Assembly (NCBI RefSeq): GCF_022024015.1
Contig: NZ_CP091786.1
Span: 2,728,001-2,792,000 of the forward strand
Origin: Prevotella sp. E9-3
GTDB taxonomy: Bacteria > Bacteroidota > Bacteroidia > Bacteroidales > Bacteroidaceae
DNA: 64,000 nt
Reading direction: 5' to 3'
The notes beneath the pieces were generated by a model that made no database searches, was not told where the DNA came from, and was given only the letters and a program-made list of their open reading frames with translations. Each line of letters begins with the position of its first letter. Position 1 is the first letter of the stretch. The translations under genes were made by a program, and so were the position numbers. Positions 17,501-25,934 of the stretch are shown piece by piece.

Positions 17501-18693
17501 CATTTGAAGCCTGCAAACAAGAAACTCTCCAAAGCTTGAAGAAAGGCTATGCAGTAAAAGCCATCCTATGGCATCAGGGCGAAGGCGACCGCCAGGCGCA
17601 AGGGCCGGCCAACTACTACAACAATCTGAAAACCCTTATTGCCCACATGCGTCAGTTCCTTTTTGAGCAGACGGGCGACCAGCAGTGCCAGTCACTCCCA
17701 TTCATACTTGGCACCGTTCCTCCTCATAGCACACAATACAATGCCGACGTAGAATCTGCACAAAAGCGCATTGCCGAAGAAGACAGCAACGTATATCTCA
17801 TCGATTTAAGCAAGCAACCTTTGCTGGGCGACGATCTGCACTTTGGTGTAGAGGCCGGTGAATATTTTGGCAAGAAAGTTTTCCAGCAACTTGCCGCCCT
17901 TGACATCTGCGAACTGGTAGAAGAAGAAAAAGCGCTTCCTGAAATCACCAATGAGGTTATGAATAACCCCAATTTTGAATTGGCTACCGACGGTAAAGAG
18001 AATCCCCGTGGCAACACCAACCGCGGTATTCCTTACGGATGGCAGTCAGAAGGTACACTCACGGGCAATTCTTTCGGTGTGAACAAAGATGCCTATAATT
18101 TCAATGGCAACAATGTATGCTGGATAAACGCCACCCCCATGCCTAATGACTTCACACTCTATCAGACTATTCCTGCCAGCAAACTGGGAAAAGGCACCTA
18201 TACCCTGACGTGTAAGCTATGGGTTGAGGTAAACAAGAAGACCAACTGCCGACTGTTTGCCAAAGGTTCGAAGAGTGATAAAACACTGGTACAATACTAT
18301 GGAACAGAGAGCGACTACACCAACCTGTTGACAGAGGGTGAAGAGGCCACTTATGCTGGATTTGCCGGAGGCGAAACAGGTCAGATCATTCTTCGTCCGC
18401 TGAGCATTACGCTGAATCTTGACGAAGATGAAGATCTCACCATTGGCATCAAAACTGGCAACATGCGCAACAACCGCCAACGTGCTACCGACAATGCCGG
18501 ATGGTTTAAAGTTGACTATTTCCGCCTGTTCAAAGAAAACGAAACAGAGCCTACCCACATTGAAAACACCTGTATTCGCACTAAGCATAGCACTTCAACG
18601 CTCTACGATCTCATGGGGCGCCCAATAGCAAAAGGCCAGCATCTTACTGCAGGAATCTACATCAATGAAGGACGCAAAATCGTTATCAAATAA
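14554..18693 (+). CDS. Secreted multidomain enzyme: GH127/GH146 (DUF1680) arabinofuranosidase, accessory module, SGNH carbohydrate esterase, accessory module, T9SS signal
   Basis: The product is 1379 residues with a signal peptide (1-20). Residues about 20-640 form a DUF1680 domain of the beta-L-arabinofuranosidase families GH127/GH146. The metal/nucleophile residues are visible as HETCDITDYTW (near 288) and the double Cys of ETECCVGNVNRM (near 370). A ~190-residue beta-sandwich-like module (about 650-845) follows. Next is a sialate O-acetylesterase/CE6-like domain (about 850-1115) with FIVCGQSNSDGR, LWHQGEGDRQ and DDLHFGVEAG as catalytic blocks. A second copy of the module (about 1130-1325) comes next, and the T9SS C-terminal domain ends GIYINEGRKIVIK. 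It likely removes arabinose and acetyl groups from plant polysaccharides at the cell surface or outside. The fusion of the two activities is unusual. Confidence 0.85.
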   Translation: MKKNYLLTIALALSMTCKGQEYSVFHDGLIGNISPKGWLLEFLQRQKNGLTGHPEAMAYPYNSCLWAGEIPRVNENPDAKDWWRYEQTAYYTDGLLRLGYLINDDSFIQKGEEGISYTIEHAQSNGRLGNSKIESLWPMAVFFRAMQANYWKTGDIKIVEALEKNYLSLNSSLLTNGRRHIVNIEGMLWVYGITGNQTLLNLAETAYNAGGFELDASVAGSPYLIDMHGVTYAEMLKIPLLLYAYTGKQNYLDLAMNAERKLERDHLLPDGLYTSAEYTLGLDVDVAHETCDITDYTWSLGYFLQVTGDAEWADRLERAVFNAGLGAISKDFKALQYFSSVNQLICTGTSDNNAFKRGSTWMAYRPVHETECCVGNVNRMMPNFASRLWMRGKDGDIVATLYSPNTTAFDINGKTVTIKEETSYPFSDIIRFTINSEGSTDFPLTLRIPGWCKEASLSINGQAANIELTPSTFVTLNRSFNNGDIIELRLPMEVRLQQAAEGQGWYVERGPLLYSYAIPQKKVEDTKTYSNMNGKHSENPDFKCWSITPDGPYNYGFDPSLLNGNKIIVSTKTLNEGSYPYDLANAPVSITIPVRKIQWSVQNGRNTPLPGAGNVIATEDTENITLVPYGCTELRLTVFPEATVSDIPEETLIVNPDFEKLDANTYNAGGVEHKTWVPYGWSVQGQINGVSYGINNDALNHHGDNVCWFRLLPFSENFELYQVVPAEKLGAGTYRVSCLLWNNVNQKGNCRLFANQSVQYFGSPHEYINNRVSGEKATYAGYPGTPDGTFELKNMQVLVTLAEGEDLRLGIRSDGRRSDGTRVSDGTGWFKVDYFKIEKVADEEKPVENTGAAPVFIVCGQSNSDGRIPASDFPSYLKTDLCNYCYDDGSHFQNGVFSPYTPHTYENGRTDRFAYDAFVYHYLQKSLQEPFYVVKLTLGGTAIDPSCPNSNSGHYWSCNPSWYNNQTATSQGGHSLMKSFERAFEACKQETLQSLKKGYAVKAILWHQGEGDRQAQGPANYYNNLKTLIAHMRQFLFEQTGDQQCQSLPFILGTVPPHSTQYNADVESAQKRIAEEDSNVYLIDLSKQPLLGDDLHFGVEAGEYFGKKVFQQLAALDICELVEEEKALPEITNEVMNNPNFELATDGKENPRGNTNRGIPYGWQSEGTLTGNSFGVNKDAYNFNGNNVCWINATPMPNDFTLYQTIPASKLGKGTYTLTCKLWVEVNKKTNCRLFAKGSKSDKTLVQYYGTESDYTNLLTEGEEATYAGFAGGETGQIILRPLSITLNLDEDEDLTIGIKTGNMRNNRQRATDNAGWFKVDYFRLFKENETEPTHIENTCIRTKHSTSTLYDLMGRPIAKGQHLTAGIYINEGRKIVIK

Positions 18694-18711
18694 TTGAAAG
18701 AAACAAGAACA

Positions 18712-18750
18712 AAAAAGTGGGCCGCCTCATTCAGAAGCGGCCCACTTTTT
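18712..18750. terminator. Bidirectional terminator between the GH127 gene and the small acidic ORF
   Basis: AAAAAGTGGGCCGC (18712-18725) pairs perfectly with 18737-18750. A and T runs on the two sides let it work for both convergent genes. Confidence 0.85.
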
Positions 18751-18797
18751 GTTTAGAAAATATCTTTTTGCACTGATATTATTGAATTTCGATGAAT

Positions 18798-18977
18798 TCA
18801 ATAATTGTTTTCATCTTCATCATCCCATATATCCTGCCTACGAGACTTAGAAGAAGTATCAACATTCTCATCGGTGGTAATAGACACTGTTGGATGTAAA
18901 GGATCAGATGCTGCTATACAGTCTTCAACATCTACAGTAAAGCAACAAATATTGGGCTGATTATAACTCTTTTTCAT
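18798..18977 (-). CDS. Small acidic protein downstream of the GLUG-type gene, function unknown
   Basis: A 59-residue frame read from the sequence: MKKSYNQPNICCFTVDVEDC, then a Ser/Thr-rich middle, ending RRQDIWDDEDENNY. It begins 17 bases after the stop of the GLUG-type gene on the same strand, so the two are probably co-transcribed. The other GLUG-type gene (34496-38008) has a 67-residue ORF in the same place and at the same spacing. The two small proteins share a Tyr-x-x-Pro start, a middle with Glu/Asp-x-x-Ile-x-Ala-x-Ser character and a Trp followed by acidic residues at the end. Similar short ORFs occur widely in Bacteroidales, without known function as far as I know. No signal peptide is visible. 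Confidence 0.6.
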   Translation of the reverse strand: MKKSYNQPNICCFTVDVEDCIAASDPLHPTVSITTDENVDTSSKSRRQDIWDDEDENNY

Positions 18978-18994
18978 TGCTATTGCCTCCTTGA

Positions 18995-21724
18995 TTATTT
19001 CAATACGACCTTCTTTACTTTACCGTCAGACATCTTAACGATGTTCAAGCCTTTAACCAGTTGGTTTTGACGGCCCAGCAAGTCATAGCTTTCAACCATC
19101 TTACCACCAGCAGAATACTCCTTGATGCAAGTAGGATCATTTTCATCCCATACGATTGACAGTTCGTGAGCTTCACTTACTGCGTCCAGATATGCGCGGA
19201 AAGTATTAATCATACCTTCAGCGGTAGTAATACCAAAAGCAGTACCCGCATCATTCAGTTTGTATTTACCTTCTCCGATTTTGTCTGAAGTAAATGAACC
19301 TTTCAGCGTACCTTCATTCAGAGGAGCCGATGCCAACTCTGTGTTGGTATTTACCGTCAAATCCCATGAGCCAGTATAATTGCTGGGGAAGCGAACCAGA
19401 CAAGGCTCACCAGCCTGAACACTCTCAGCAGTCTTCAACGAAACAGAGGTTGCATTAATTGCATCGAGAACAAAGAGATTGGCTCCTTCAGGCAACTGGC
19501 TGGCAGCAAAAGCGAAAGGCAGACAAACAGTATTGAAACCGGCCACGTCGCTACGGCTGTAGTTAATCTCCTGGATGTTGACAGTTACGTTGGTAGGTGT
19601 ATAGAAGTTCTCCCAGTTGTCATCAATCTTAAGTTCGTTCAGTGCGATAGTGGCACTGTTGTCAGCAACGATGGTAGCGGCAGTGCCGTCCCAGGCATGT
19701 CCATATACCTGTGCGCTGGTGTTGAAGGGCAATGGATAAGCGTCAGTGCCGATGGTCTGGAAGAAAGCATCCTCATTCTGATTGTCGTTAGAATTCAGGA
19801 AGAAAGCCAAGTTTCCGTTAGCCACATCTGCTGCTGTCAGTCCATCCACAACACCTTGATTTATATTCTCAGTAGCACTCAAGTCAACAACGTTCTTCCA
19901 AGCATTCTCATTACCGAAACGGCCGATATTACCACCGTTATGACCAGTAATAGTACCCAAGTTAACAAAGTTCTCTACCGTTCCACGCTCCTGATAGCAG
20001 AACAATGCACCCGCATAGGGGAACTCGTGGGTAGAAGTGATGTTACCAAGATTGATCACGTTTTTGATTTCATAAGTAGCCTTATTTCCAGACTCACCAC
20101 CTACGATACCTGCAGCATCCTGTCCAGATACAGTTACGCTAGCTCCATTTATCACATTCTGAATAATAATCTTGCTACCTTCGTTCTGAGATGCGCCTGC
20201 CAGACCGCCGCATTTATTACTACCAATCACAGAGCAAGAAGAATCGATAATCAGGTTTTTGATAGTCACAGGTGAGTTGCCCTGCAGCCATCCGAAGAAG
20301 CCCTGAGCCTCTTTGTCTGGACGATTGATTATCATATTCTTGATTTTATGACCTTGTCCATCGAACTCACCCTTGAACTTACAACCGGTTGAAGGACCGA
20401 TGGGTGAGTGCAGGTTCTCAATATTCTCAAAATCGATGTCGGCCGTCAGCTTAGCCTTAGCCACATAGCTGCCCAATGTACCGCCATTGCCTGTAGCAAC
20501 AATATTCGAGAACCACTCTACATTACCGGCATTGGCCAGAAGTGTCCATCCCTCACCATCTTCCTCAGCTGGCTGGAAAGGTTTGGTGCAACCATCGTTC
20601 TGACAAAGTCCGTTGGTACTGTAATTGTGGGGAGGAATAACGCCTTCACCAGGAGTATTATCATAAATGGTGCCAGGGAGAAGCACGCCATCGCAACGAT
20701 AGGTGCCGTGAGCATACACCTGACCGCTGGTGCTGAAAGGTACGGGAGCGGCATCGGCAGTTTCGCCCAGGTTCTGATAGAAAATCTGTTTGCCGGCAAT
20801 CTGATTGATATGGAAAGCCAACTCACCGCTTGCTACAGGATCATCAGAAGTCCAGGAATAGCTGACGTTCTGACTGTTGTTAGCAGCATTCGAACCAAAG
20901 TCGTACGAATTGGTTACACTGAAGCCCTCTGCTCGGATAAAACCTCTTTTATTACCATCAACGCTCACTGTACCAGTATTATAGCTATTCTCAACTATAT
21001 GGCCACTACCATTTGCCCAACCGACAAAAGCACCGGCTTCATTCTTATCGCACAGAATATTACCATGATTGGCACAACCAAAGATAATAGCCTGTGGAGT
21101 ATCCTGATTGTCCGGGTTACGGCATCCGATGAAACCGCCCGTAGCGCCGGTATGCCCCTGAACATTTGCCTCATTGATACAGTTCTCAATGCGAACCGCA
21201 CCACCACCAGCTACCTGAGTAACGCCGACAAAAGCAGCCACACGCACTCTTCCTTCGAAATAGCAGCTCTTATCCATAATCATGTTCTTAATTGTAGAAC
21301 CGCCACGCACCCAGGCAAAGAATCCAATGGCAGTCGGAGTATCCGGAGTATCGTCACTACCATAGTTGAGAACAAGATTTGTGATACGATGACCCTGGCC
21401 ATCCCAAATGCCATTGAACTTTCTGGCAGCGTTACGACCAATCATCGTATGAGAGACCCCCGTAAAGTCGATGTCGCTCACCATCTTTACATTGGGATTA
21501 ATGGACTCATTCTGCACATAGTCACCAATCCACTCCACGTTGCCGGCGTTGGCCACCTCATACCAACCATCTACAAGAGCAGGCGCCTGGTACTTGTCGG
21601 TACACCCTTCAATGGTACAGATGCCGTTCACGTAACTGTGGTCTCCGTCATGAGCCCATGATTGAACACTCGTTGTCAATGCTCCCAGCACGACAACACA
21701 TCTAAATAGTCGCTTAGTTTTCAT
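18995..21724 (-). CDS. Large secreted GLUG-repeat protein with T9SS C-terminal domain
   Basis: The product is 909 residues from the ATG at 21724 (MKTKRLFRCVVVLGAL, signal peptide to about residue 25). A longer frame to 21745 adds only seven residues. Two homologous halves each start with a Cys-containing motif (NGICTIEGCTDKYQ and NGLCQNDGCTKPFQ). Each continues with 'ANAGNVEW' and then GLUG-type units (FNGIWDGQGHRITNLVLNY; FKGEFDGQGHKIKNMIINR), which normally form a right-handed beta-helix as in adhesins. The C-terminus (YDLLGRQNQLVKGLNIVKMS) is a T9SS sorting domain. Probable surface adhesin or carbohydrate-associated protein; the substrate is not visible. It lies between the two hemicellulase genes on the opposite strand, with a small acidic ORF just downstream. 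Confidence 0.75.
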   Translation of the reverse strand: MKTKRLFRCVVVLGALTTSVQSWAHDGDHSYVNGICTIEGCTDKYQAPALVDGWYEVANAGNVEWIGDYVQNESINPNVKMVSDIDFTGVSHTMIGRNAARKFNGIWDGQGHRITNLVLNYGSDDTPDTPTAIGFFAWVRGGSTIKNMIMDKSCYFEGRVRVAAFVGVTQVAGGGAVRIENCINEANVQGHTGATGGFIGCRNPDNQDTPQAIIFGCANHGNILCDKNEAGAFVGWANGSGHIVENSYNTGTVSVDGNKRGFIRAEGFSVTNSYDFGSNAANNSQNVSYSWTSDDPVASGELAFHINQIAGKQIFYQNLGETADAAPVPFSTSGQVYAHGTYRCDGVLLPGTIYDNTPGEGVIPPHNYSTNGLCQNDGCTKPFQPAEEDGEGWTLLANAGNVEWFSNIVATGNGGTLGSYVAKAKLTADIDFENIENLHSPIGPSTGCKFKGEFDGQGHKIKNMIINRPDKEAQGFFGWLQGNSPVTIKNLIIDSSCSVIGSNKCGGLAGASQNEGSKIIIQNVINGASVTVSGQDAAGIVGGESGNKATYEIKNVINLGNITSTHEFPYAGALFCYQERGTVENFVNLGTITGHNGGNIGRFGNENAWKNVVDLSATENINQGVVDGLTAADVANGNLAFFLNSNDNQNEDAFFQTIGTDAYPLPFNTSAQVYGHAWDGTAATIVADNSATIALNELKIDDNWENFYTPTNVTVNIQEINYSRSDVAGFNTVCLPFAFAASQLPEGANLFVLDAINATSVSLKTAESVQAGEPCLVRFPSNYTGSWDLTVNTNTELASAPLNEGTLKGSFTSDKIGEGKYKLNDAGTAFGITTAEGMINTFRAYLDAVSEAHELSIVWDENDPTCIKEYSAGGKMVESYDLLGRQNQLVKGLNIVKMSDGKVKKVVLK

Positions 21725-21792
21725 TGTTTTTAGTTTAAAAATCATTATTACTAAAAAAAAACAGGTTTAGGCTAAAATTATGTTTTCGAGGG

Positions 21793-21800
21793 CAAAAGTA
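21793..21800 (-). promoter_or_regulatory. -7 promoter element for the GLUG-type gene
   Basis: The - strand reads TACTTTTG (TAnnTTTG), about 69 bases before the start at 21724. Confidence 0.5.
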
Positions 21801-21846
21801 AGAAAAAACGCCAATACACTTTTTCAGAAAATCCAACAGAATACAC

Positions 21847-21911
21847 GTAAACGTTTTCGTAAAATTTTCGTAAACACAGATTCTCAATATGGCATACAAT
21901 AATTAATTTTG
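21847..21911 (+). promoter_or_regulatory. Operator-like palindrome and promoter of the GH115 gene
   Basis: GTAAACGTTTTCGTAA (21847-21862, centred on CG at 21852-21853) is followed by a half-site TTTTCGTAAAC. The -7 box TAATTTTG is at 21904-21911. Operator centre to box is about 51 bases, as at the GH127 gene (about 52). The untranslated leaders also share AGTAAGTAA. Confidence 0.6.
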
Positions 21912-21967
21912 CAGAGGAAATAACCCTATTAGCATGTCTAATAATAGTAAGTAAATAACTAAAAACA

Positions 21968-24900
21968 ATGTTCGTAAAAAGATTATCATTCCTAATGTTG
22001 GGCACTCTATTGGCTTTAGCAGCCATGGCCCAGACAGAGATTGCTATCAGCACCAAGCCGTCGGCCGACAGTTTTGTACTGGTAAGCAACACTCAAAAGG
22101 CTTCCATCGTAGTGAGCGACAACGATGCTGAAGTAGTGAAAACCGTTGCCCAGTGTCTGGCCGACGACGTTAAAGCCGTGACCGGTCAGCAACTGAGTGT
22201 CACCACAGGAACGGCCGATGAGTCGGCTATGACAGTGATAGCCGGCACCATCGGCTCTTCAACACTCATTGACGCACTTATCGCCAATGGGAAAATTGAT
22301 GTTAGCGCCATCAACGGCAAGTGGGAGACCTACCTGCTGCAACGCACTGGCAACTGGTTGGTAGTGGCTGGTTCAACTCCACGCGGAACCGCTTACGGTC
22401 TTTTCGAAATCTCTCGTCAAATGGGAGTATCACCTTACATTTGGTGGGCCGATGTAGCTCCTGCAAAGAAAGAACAACTCTTTGTGACCGGTGAGAAGAC
22501 CGTTTCTAAAGAGCCCTCAGTGAAATATCGCGGTATCTTTATCAACGACGAAGACTTTGCTTTGTTCCCCTGGGCAGCAAAGGGTATAGACAAAAAGTAC
22601 AACAACATTGGCCCCAACACCTATGCCAAGGTGATGGAACTGCTGCTTAGACTGCGCGCCAACACACTCTGGCCTGCCATGCACTTATGCTCAGAGGCTT
22701 TCTGGGCCAACAAAGACAATCTTCCTGTAGCCAAGAAATACGACATCATGCTGGGTTCAAGCCACTGCGAACAGATGTTGCGCGACAATGAATGGGAATG
22801 GCGTCATGCTCCTTGGAACGGTAACAACGATAACTGGAACTATGTGACGAACAAAGCACAGATACAGCAATACTGGGAAGAGCGTGTAGCCGAGAGCGTT
22901 GGCTACGACGGCATGTACACCATGGGTATGCGAGGCGTTCACGATTGGGGAATCTCTGGTTATCCTTCAACTCAAGACAAGGTAAGAGGACTGACCGAGA
23001 TTATCGGTTTCCAGCGCGAGCTGCTGGGCAAGTACTTTGACGATGTGACTAAGGTTCCGCAGTTGTTCATCCCCTATAAGGAAGTGCTCGATGCCTACAA
23101 CGCCGGTTTGCAGGTGCCCGAGGATGTAACACTCTGCTGGGTTGACGACAATCACGGTTACATCCGCCAGTTGCCACTTCCCAGCGAACAGGCTCGCAGC
23201 GGTGGTAACGGTATCTACTATCACCTCAGCTACTGGGGCTCTCCCCACGACTATCTGTGGATAGCCTCTCACTCTCCCTCACTTATCAGCTATGAATTGT
23301 CACGTGCCTACGACCAGGGCATCCAGACACTTTGGGTTATCAATGTAGGCGACATCAAGCCTGCAGAGTCTGAATTGGAATTCTGCATGGACTTGGCATG
23401 GGACATCAATGCCTGGACTCCTGAAAAAGCAATCGAATACAACCGCTACTGGGCAAAGGAAACCTTTGGTGAAGAACTGGCCGACCGCATTGCTGACATC
23501 AAGAAAGAATACTACCGACTGGCTGCCGGCGGTAAGCCCGAACACGTATTCGACATCAAATTCACAAATGCCGAGAAAGATCAGCGCATAGCAGACTACA
23601 AGGCTCTTGTAGAGAAGGTCAACGAGGTGAAGGGAAGTGTACCAGCCGAACTGCTGGATGCCTACTTCCAACTGATTGAATATCCTGTGAAAGGTGCTTG
23701 CAACATGAACATCAAGACCTTCCGTGCCGCACAGAGCATGGAGTTGGCTAAGGCTGGCGAACGCGACAAGGCATTGGCCTATGCTGCAGAAGCTCGTGAA
23801 GCCTTCCGCACTATCAAGGATCTCACCACCTATTATAATAAATCACTTGCTGGTGGAAAATGGGATGGCATGATGAGCTACAAGCCTCGTGACCTGGCTC
23901 AGTTTGGAATGCCCGAAACTGCTACGCTCTCAAACATCAACAGTGTGAAGGTGACTGCCAAGCCAGAGCCCAATATCACCGTGATTCCTGCCACACAGTT
24001 TGTCAACAGCAAGGGCAACTTCACTACACTTGAGGGTATTGGTGTGAGCGATAAGGGCGTTACCATCTGGCCACTCGACATGACCAAATACAGTACAGCA
24101 CAGGCCCCCTACCTGGAATATGAGGTTCCTGTAAAAGCAGGAAAGAACACCATCTCGGCCCGTGTACTCCCCACCTTCCCCATCAATACCACCTACGATA
24201 TGCGCGTGGCTATTAGTATTGACGGCGGAACAGCTCAAACTATTTCCCTGAAAACTACCGCCATGGCAGGCAAGTGGAACCTGACTGTACTGCAGGGCTA
24301 TAACGACGCCACAGTAGAATATACTGCCGACAAGGACAAGACCATCAAAGTAAAGGTTATGATGCTTGATCCAGGCATCGTACTCAGCGATATTTACGTA
24401 TCGCTGCCCATCGAGGAAGATAATACACTTACTGAACAGCTAATAAATAACTACGATTTCGAATTGAACCATGATTGCCAGCCCAATGAGGCTGGCAACA
24501 TTGGTCGTGGGATTCCCTGTGGATGGACTTCAGTAGGCGAACTGAAGAAAGGTGCCAACGGTTTAGACTCTTACGGAGTGAATCAGGATGCAACAAATTT
24601 TCACGGCTCCAATGTATGTTGGATCAACTCTGTGCCCATGCCCAATTACTTCGAACTGTCACAGACAATTCCTGCTGAGAAACTTGAGCCAGGCGTATAT
24701 CGTGTCACCTGCATGCTATGGGTAGAAAACTCCAAAAAGACCAACTGCCGTCTGTTTGCCAACAAGAATGTGCAATATTATGGCTATGAGAGCGACTACA
24801 CCAACCTGCTTGATCCCGCAGAGATCAACACCTATGCTGGCTATGCCGGAGGTACTACGGAAAATATCGTGCTGCGCGATATGGAAGTATATGTAACAGT

Positions 24901-25798
24901 GGCCGAGGGTGAAGACCTGACCATTGGTATTAAGAGCAGCAACCGAAAGAATGACGGAACAAAAGCCAGCGACAACTCAGGCTGGTTCAAGGTAGATTAC
25001 TTTCACATTGAGCGCGTGAGTGAGGCTCCCAAACCTGTAGCCGAAGACCTTGCACTCACCGAAGAACTCATCACAAACTACGATTTTGAATTATATAGCG
25101 ACCAGGGCACTGTGAAAGAAAATACCTCTGGCGAAACACGCCGCTACACTCCCTACGGATGGAACATCGCTGGCACCTTTCCCGGTCAGAGCTATGGCAT
25201 CAACAAAGACGCCGCCAATCCCCACAAAACAAACATAGCATGGTGCCTGCCACAAGGCGGGCATTTTCCTGAAGGTTTCGAACTCTATCAGGAGATTCCT
25301 GCCGAGAAGCTGAAGGCCGGCCGCTACCTCGTAGAGTGCAAACTTTGGGTAGAAGACAACTATCTGGCCACCACCCGACTGTTTGCCAACAACGATGTGC
25401 AGTACTATGGCATGCCCATCGACTACGAGAACAATCTGACCGACGGTGAGACAAACACCTTTGCCGGTTATGTGGGCGGTGTAATCAACAACTTCATTCT
25501 GCAGGACATGTACGTCTATACAGATATAGCCGAGGGACAGTCGTTGCGCTTAGGCATCCGTGCTGATGGCCGTCAGAGCGACGGAACCATGCACCCTGAG
25601 CAGAAGAACGGATGGTTCAAAGTGGACTATTTCCGCATTCACAAGGTAGATAATGATGGTTCTGTTGATGAGGTGAAACTTCCCAAGGCCAACATCAAAG
25701 AGTCCAACCGATGGTACACATTGGGAGGTCTGGCTGTGGAGAATCCCCACAACGGCATCTATGTTCAGCAAGGTGGACGCAAAGTTATCGCAAAGTGA
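21968..25798 (+). CDS. Secreted GH115 alpha-glucuronidase with two accessory modules and T9SS signal
   Basis: The product is 1276 residues with a signal peptide (1-21, ending AAMAQ). Residues about 22-815 form a GH115 domain, which removes 4-O-methyl-glucuronic acid from xylan. Recognisable blocks are KYRGIFINDEDFALFPWA, LRLRANTLWPAMHLCSEAF, GSSHCEQMLRDNEWEW, TLCWVDDNHGYIRQLP and YHLSYWGSPHDYLW, together with a C-terminal helical and beta part. Two copies of the ~190-residue module found in the GH127 protein follow (about 820-1020 and 1030-1225), each ending GWFKVDYF. A T9SS C-terminal domain ends 'GIYVQQGGRKVIAK'. The shared operator and modules suggest joint action with the GH127-esterase protein on decorated xylan. 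Confidence 0.92.
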   Translation: MFVKRLSFLMLGTLLALAAMAQTEIAISTKPSADSFVLVSNTQKASIVVSDNDAEVVKTVAQCLADDVKAVTGQQLSVTTGTADESAMTVIAGTIGSSTLIDALIANGKIDVSAINGKWETYLLQRTGNWLVVAGSTPRGTAYGLFEISRQMGVSPYIWWADVAPAKKEQLFVTGEKTVSKEPSVKYRGIFINDEDFALFPWAAKGIDKKYNNIGPNTYAKVMELLLRLRANTLWPAMHLCSEAFWANKDNLPVAKKYDIMLGSSHCEQMLRDNEWEWRHAPWNGNNDNWNYVTNKAQIQQYWEERVAESVGYDGMYTMGMRGVHDWGISGYPSTQDKVRGLTEIIGFQRELLGKYFDDVTKVPQLFIPYKEVLDAYNAGLQVPEDVTLCWVDDNHGYIRQLPLPSEQARSGGNGIYYHLSYWGSPHDYLWIASHSPSLISYELSRAYDQGIQTLWVINVGDIKPAESELEFCMDLAWDINAWTPEKAIEYNRYWAKETFGEELADRIADIKKEYYRLAAGGKPEHVFDIKFTNAEKDQRIADYKALVEKVNEVKGSVPAELLDAYFQLIEYPVKGACNMNIKTFRAAQSMELAKAGERDKALAYAAEAREAFRTIKDLTTYYNKSLAGGKWDGMMSYKPRDLAQFGMPETATLSNINSVKVTAKPEPNITVIPATQFVNSKGNFTTLEGIGVSDKGVTIWPLDMTKYSTAQAPYLEYEVPVKAGKNTISARVLPTFPINTTYDMRVAISIDGGTAQTISLKTTAMAGKWNLTVLQGYNDATVEYTADKDKTIKVKVMMLDPGIVLSDIYVSLPIEEDNTLTEQLINNYDFELNHDCQPNEAGNIGRGIPCGWTSVGELKKGANGLDSYGVNQDATNFHGSNVCWINSVPMPNYFELSQTIPAEKLEPGVYRVTCMLWVENSKKTNCRLFANKNVQYYGYESDYTNLLDPAEINTYAGYAGGTTENIVLRDMEVYVTVAEGEDLTIGIKSSNRKNDGTKASDNSGWFKVDYFHIERVSEAPKPVAEDLALTEELITNYDFELYSDQGTVKENTSGETRRYTPYGWNIAGTFPGQSYGINKDAANPHKTNIAWCLPQGGHFPEGFELYQEIPAEKLKAGRYLVECKLWVEDNYLATTRLFANNDVQYYGMPIDYENNLTDGETNTFAGYVGGVINNFILQDMYVYTDIAEGQSLRLGIRADGRQSDGTMHPEQKNGWFKVDYFRIHKVDNDGSVDEVKLPKANIKESNRWYTLGGLAVENPHNGIYVQQGGRKVIAK

Positions 25799-25836
25799 TA
25801 GAGAATTAAAACTTCTTTAATCAACTATTCTATTAA

Positions 25837-25870
25837 AGGGCTTAGCACTTCCAACGTGCTAAGCTCTATT
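25837..25870 (+). terminator. Terminator after the GH115 gene
   Basis: GCTTAGCAC (25840-25848) pairs perfectly with GTGCTAAGC (25856-25864). The following tract is only moderately T-rich. Confidence 0.65.
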
Positions 25871-25887
25871 CTTTAGGGGGGCTCAAT

Positions 25888-25934
25888 TTGCGCAGTTCAG
25901 AAAAACATATTATCTTTGCACTAGCATATACACC
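25888..25934 (+). repeat. Degenerate first CRISPR repeat that keeps its promoter half
   Basis: Bases 25911-25934 are identical to repeat positions 24-47 (TATCTTTG onward), while the first 23 positions have diverged. As the most upstream copy it only needs to supply a promoter for spacer 1, since the repeat part of that crRNA comes from the next copy. Confidence 0.75.

Noticed and set aside
20408-21661. 417-residue open frame on the + strand
   Set aside because: It is antisense to the GLUG-type gene, has no recognisable domain, signal or promoter, and mirrors the codon use of the real gene on the other strand.
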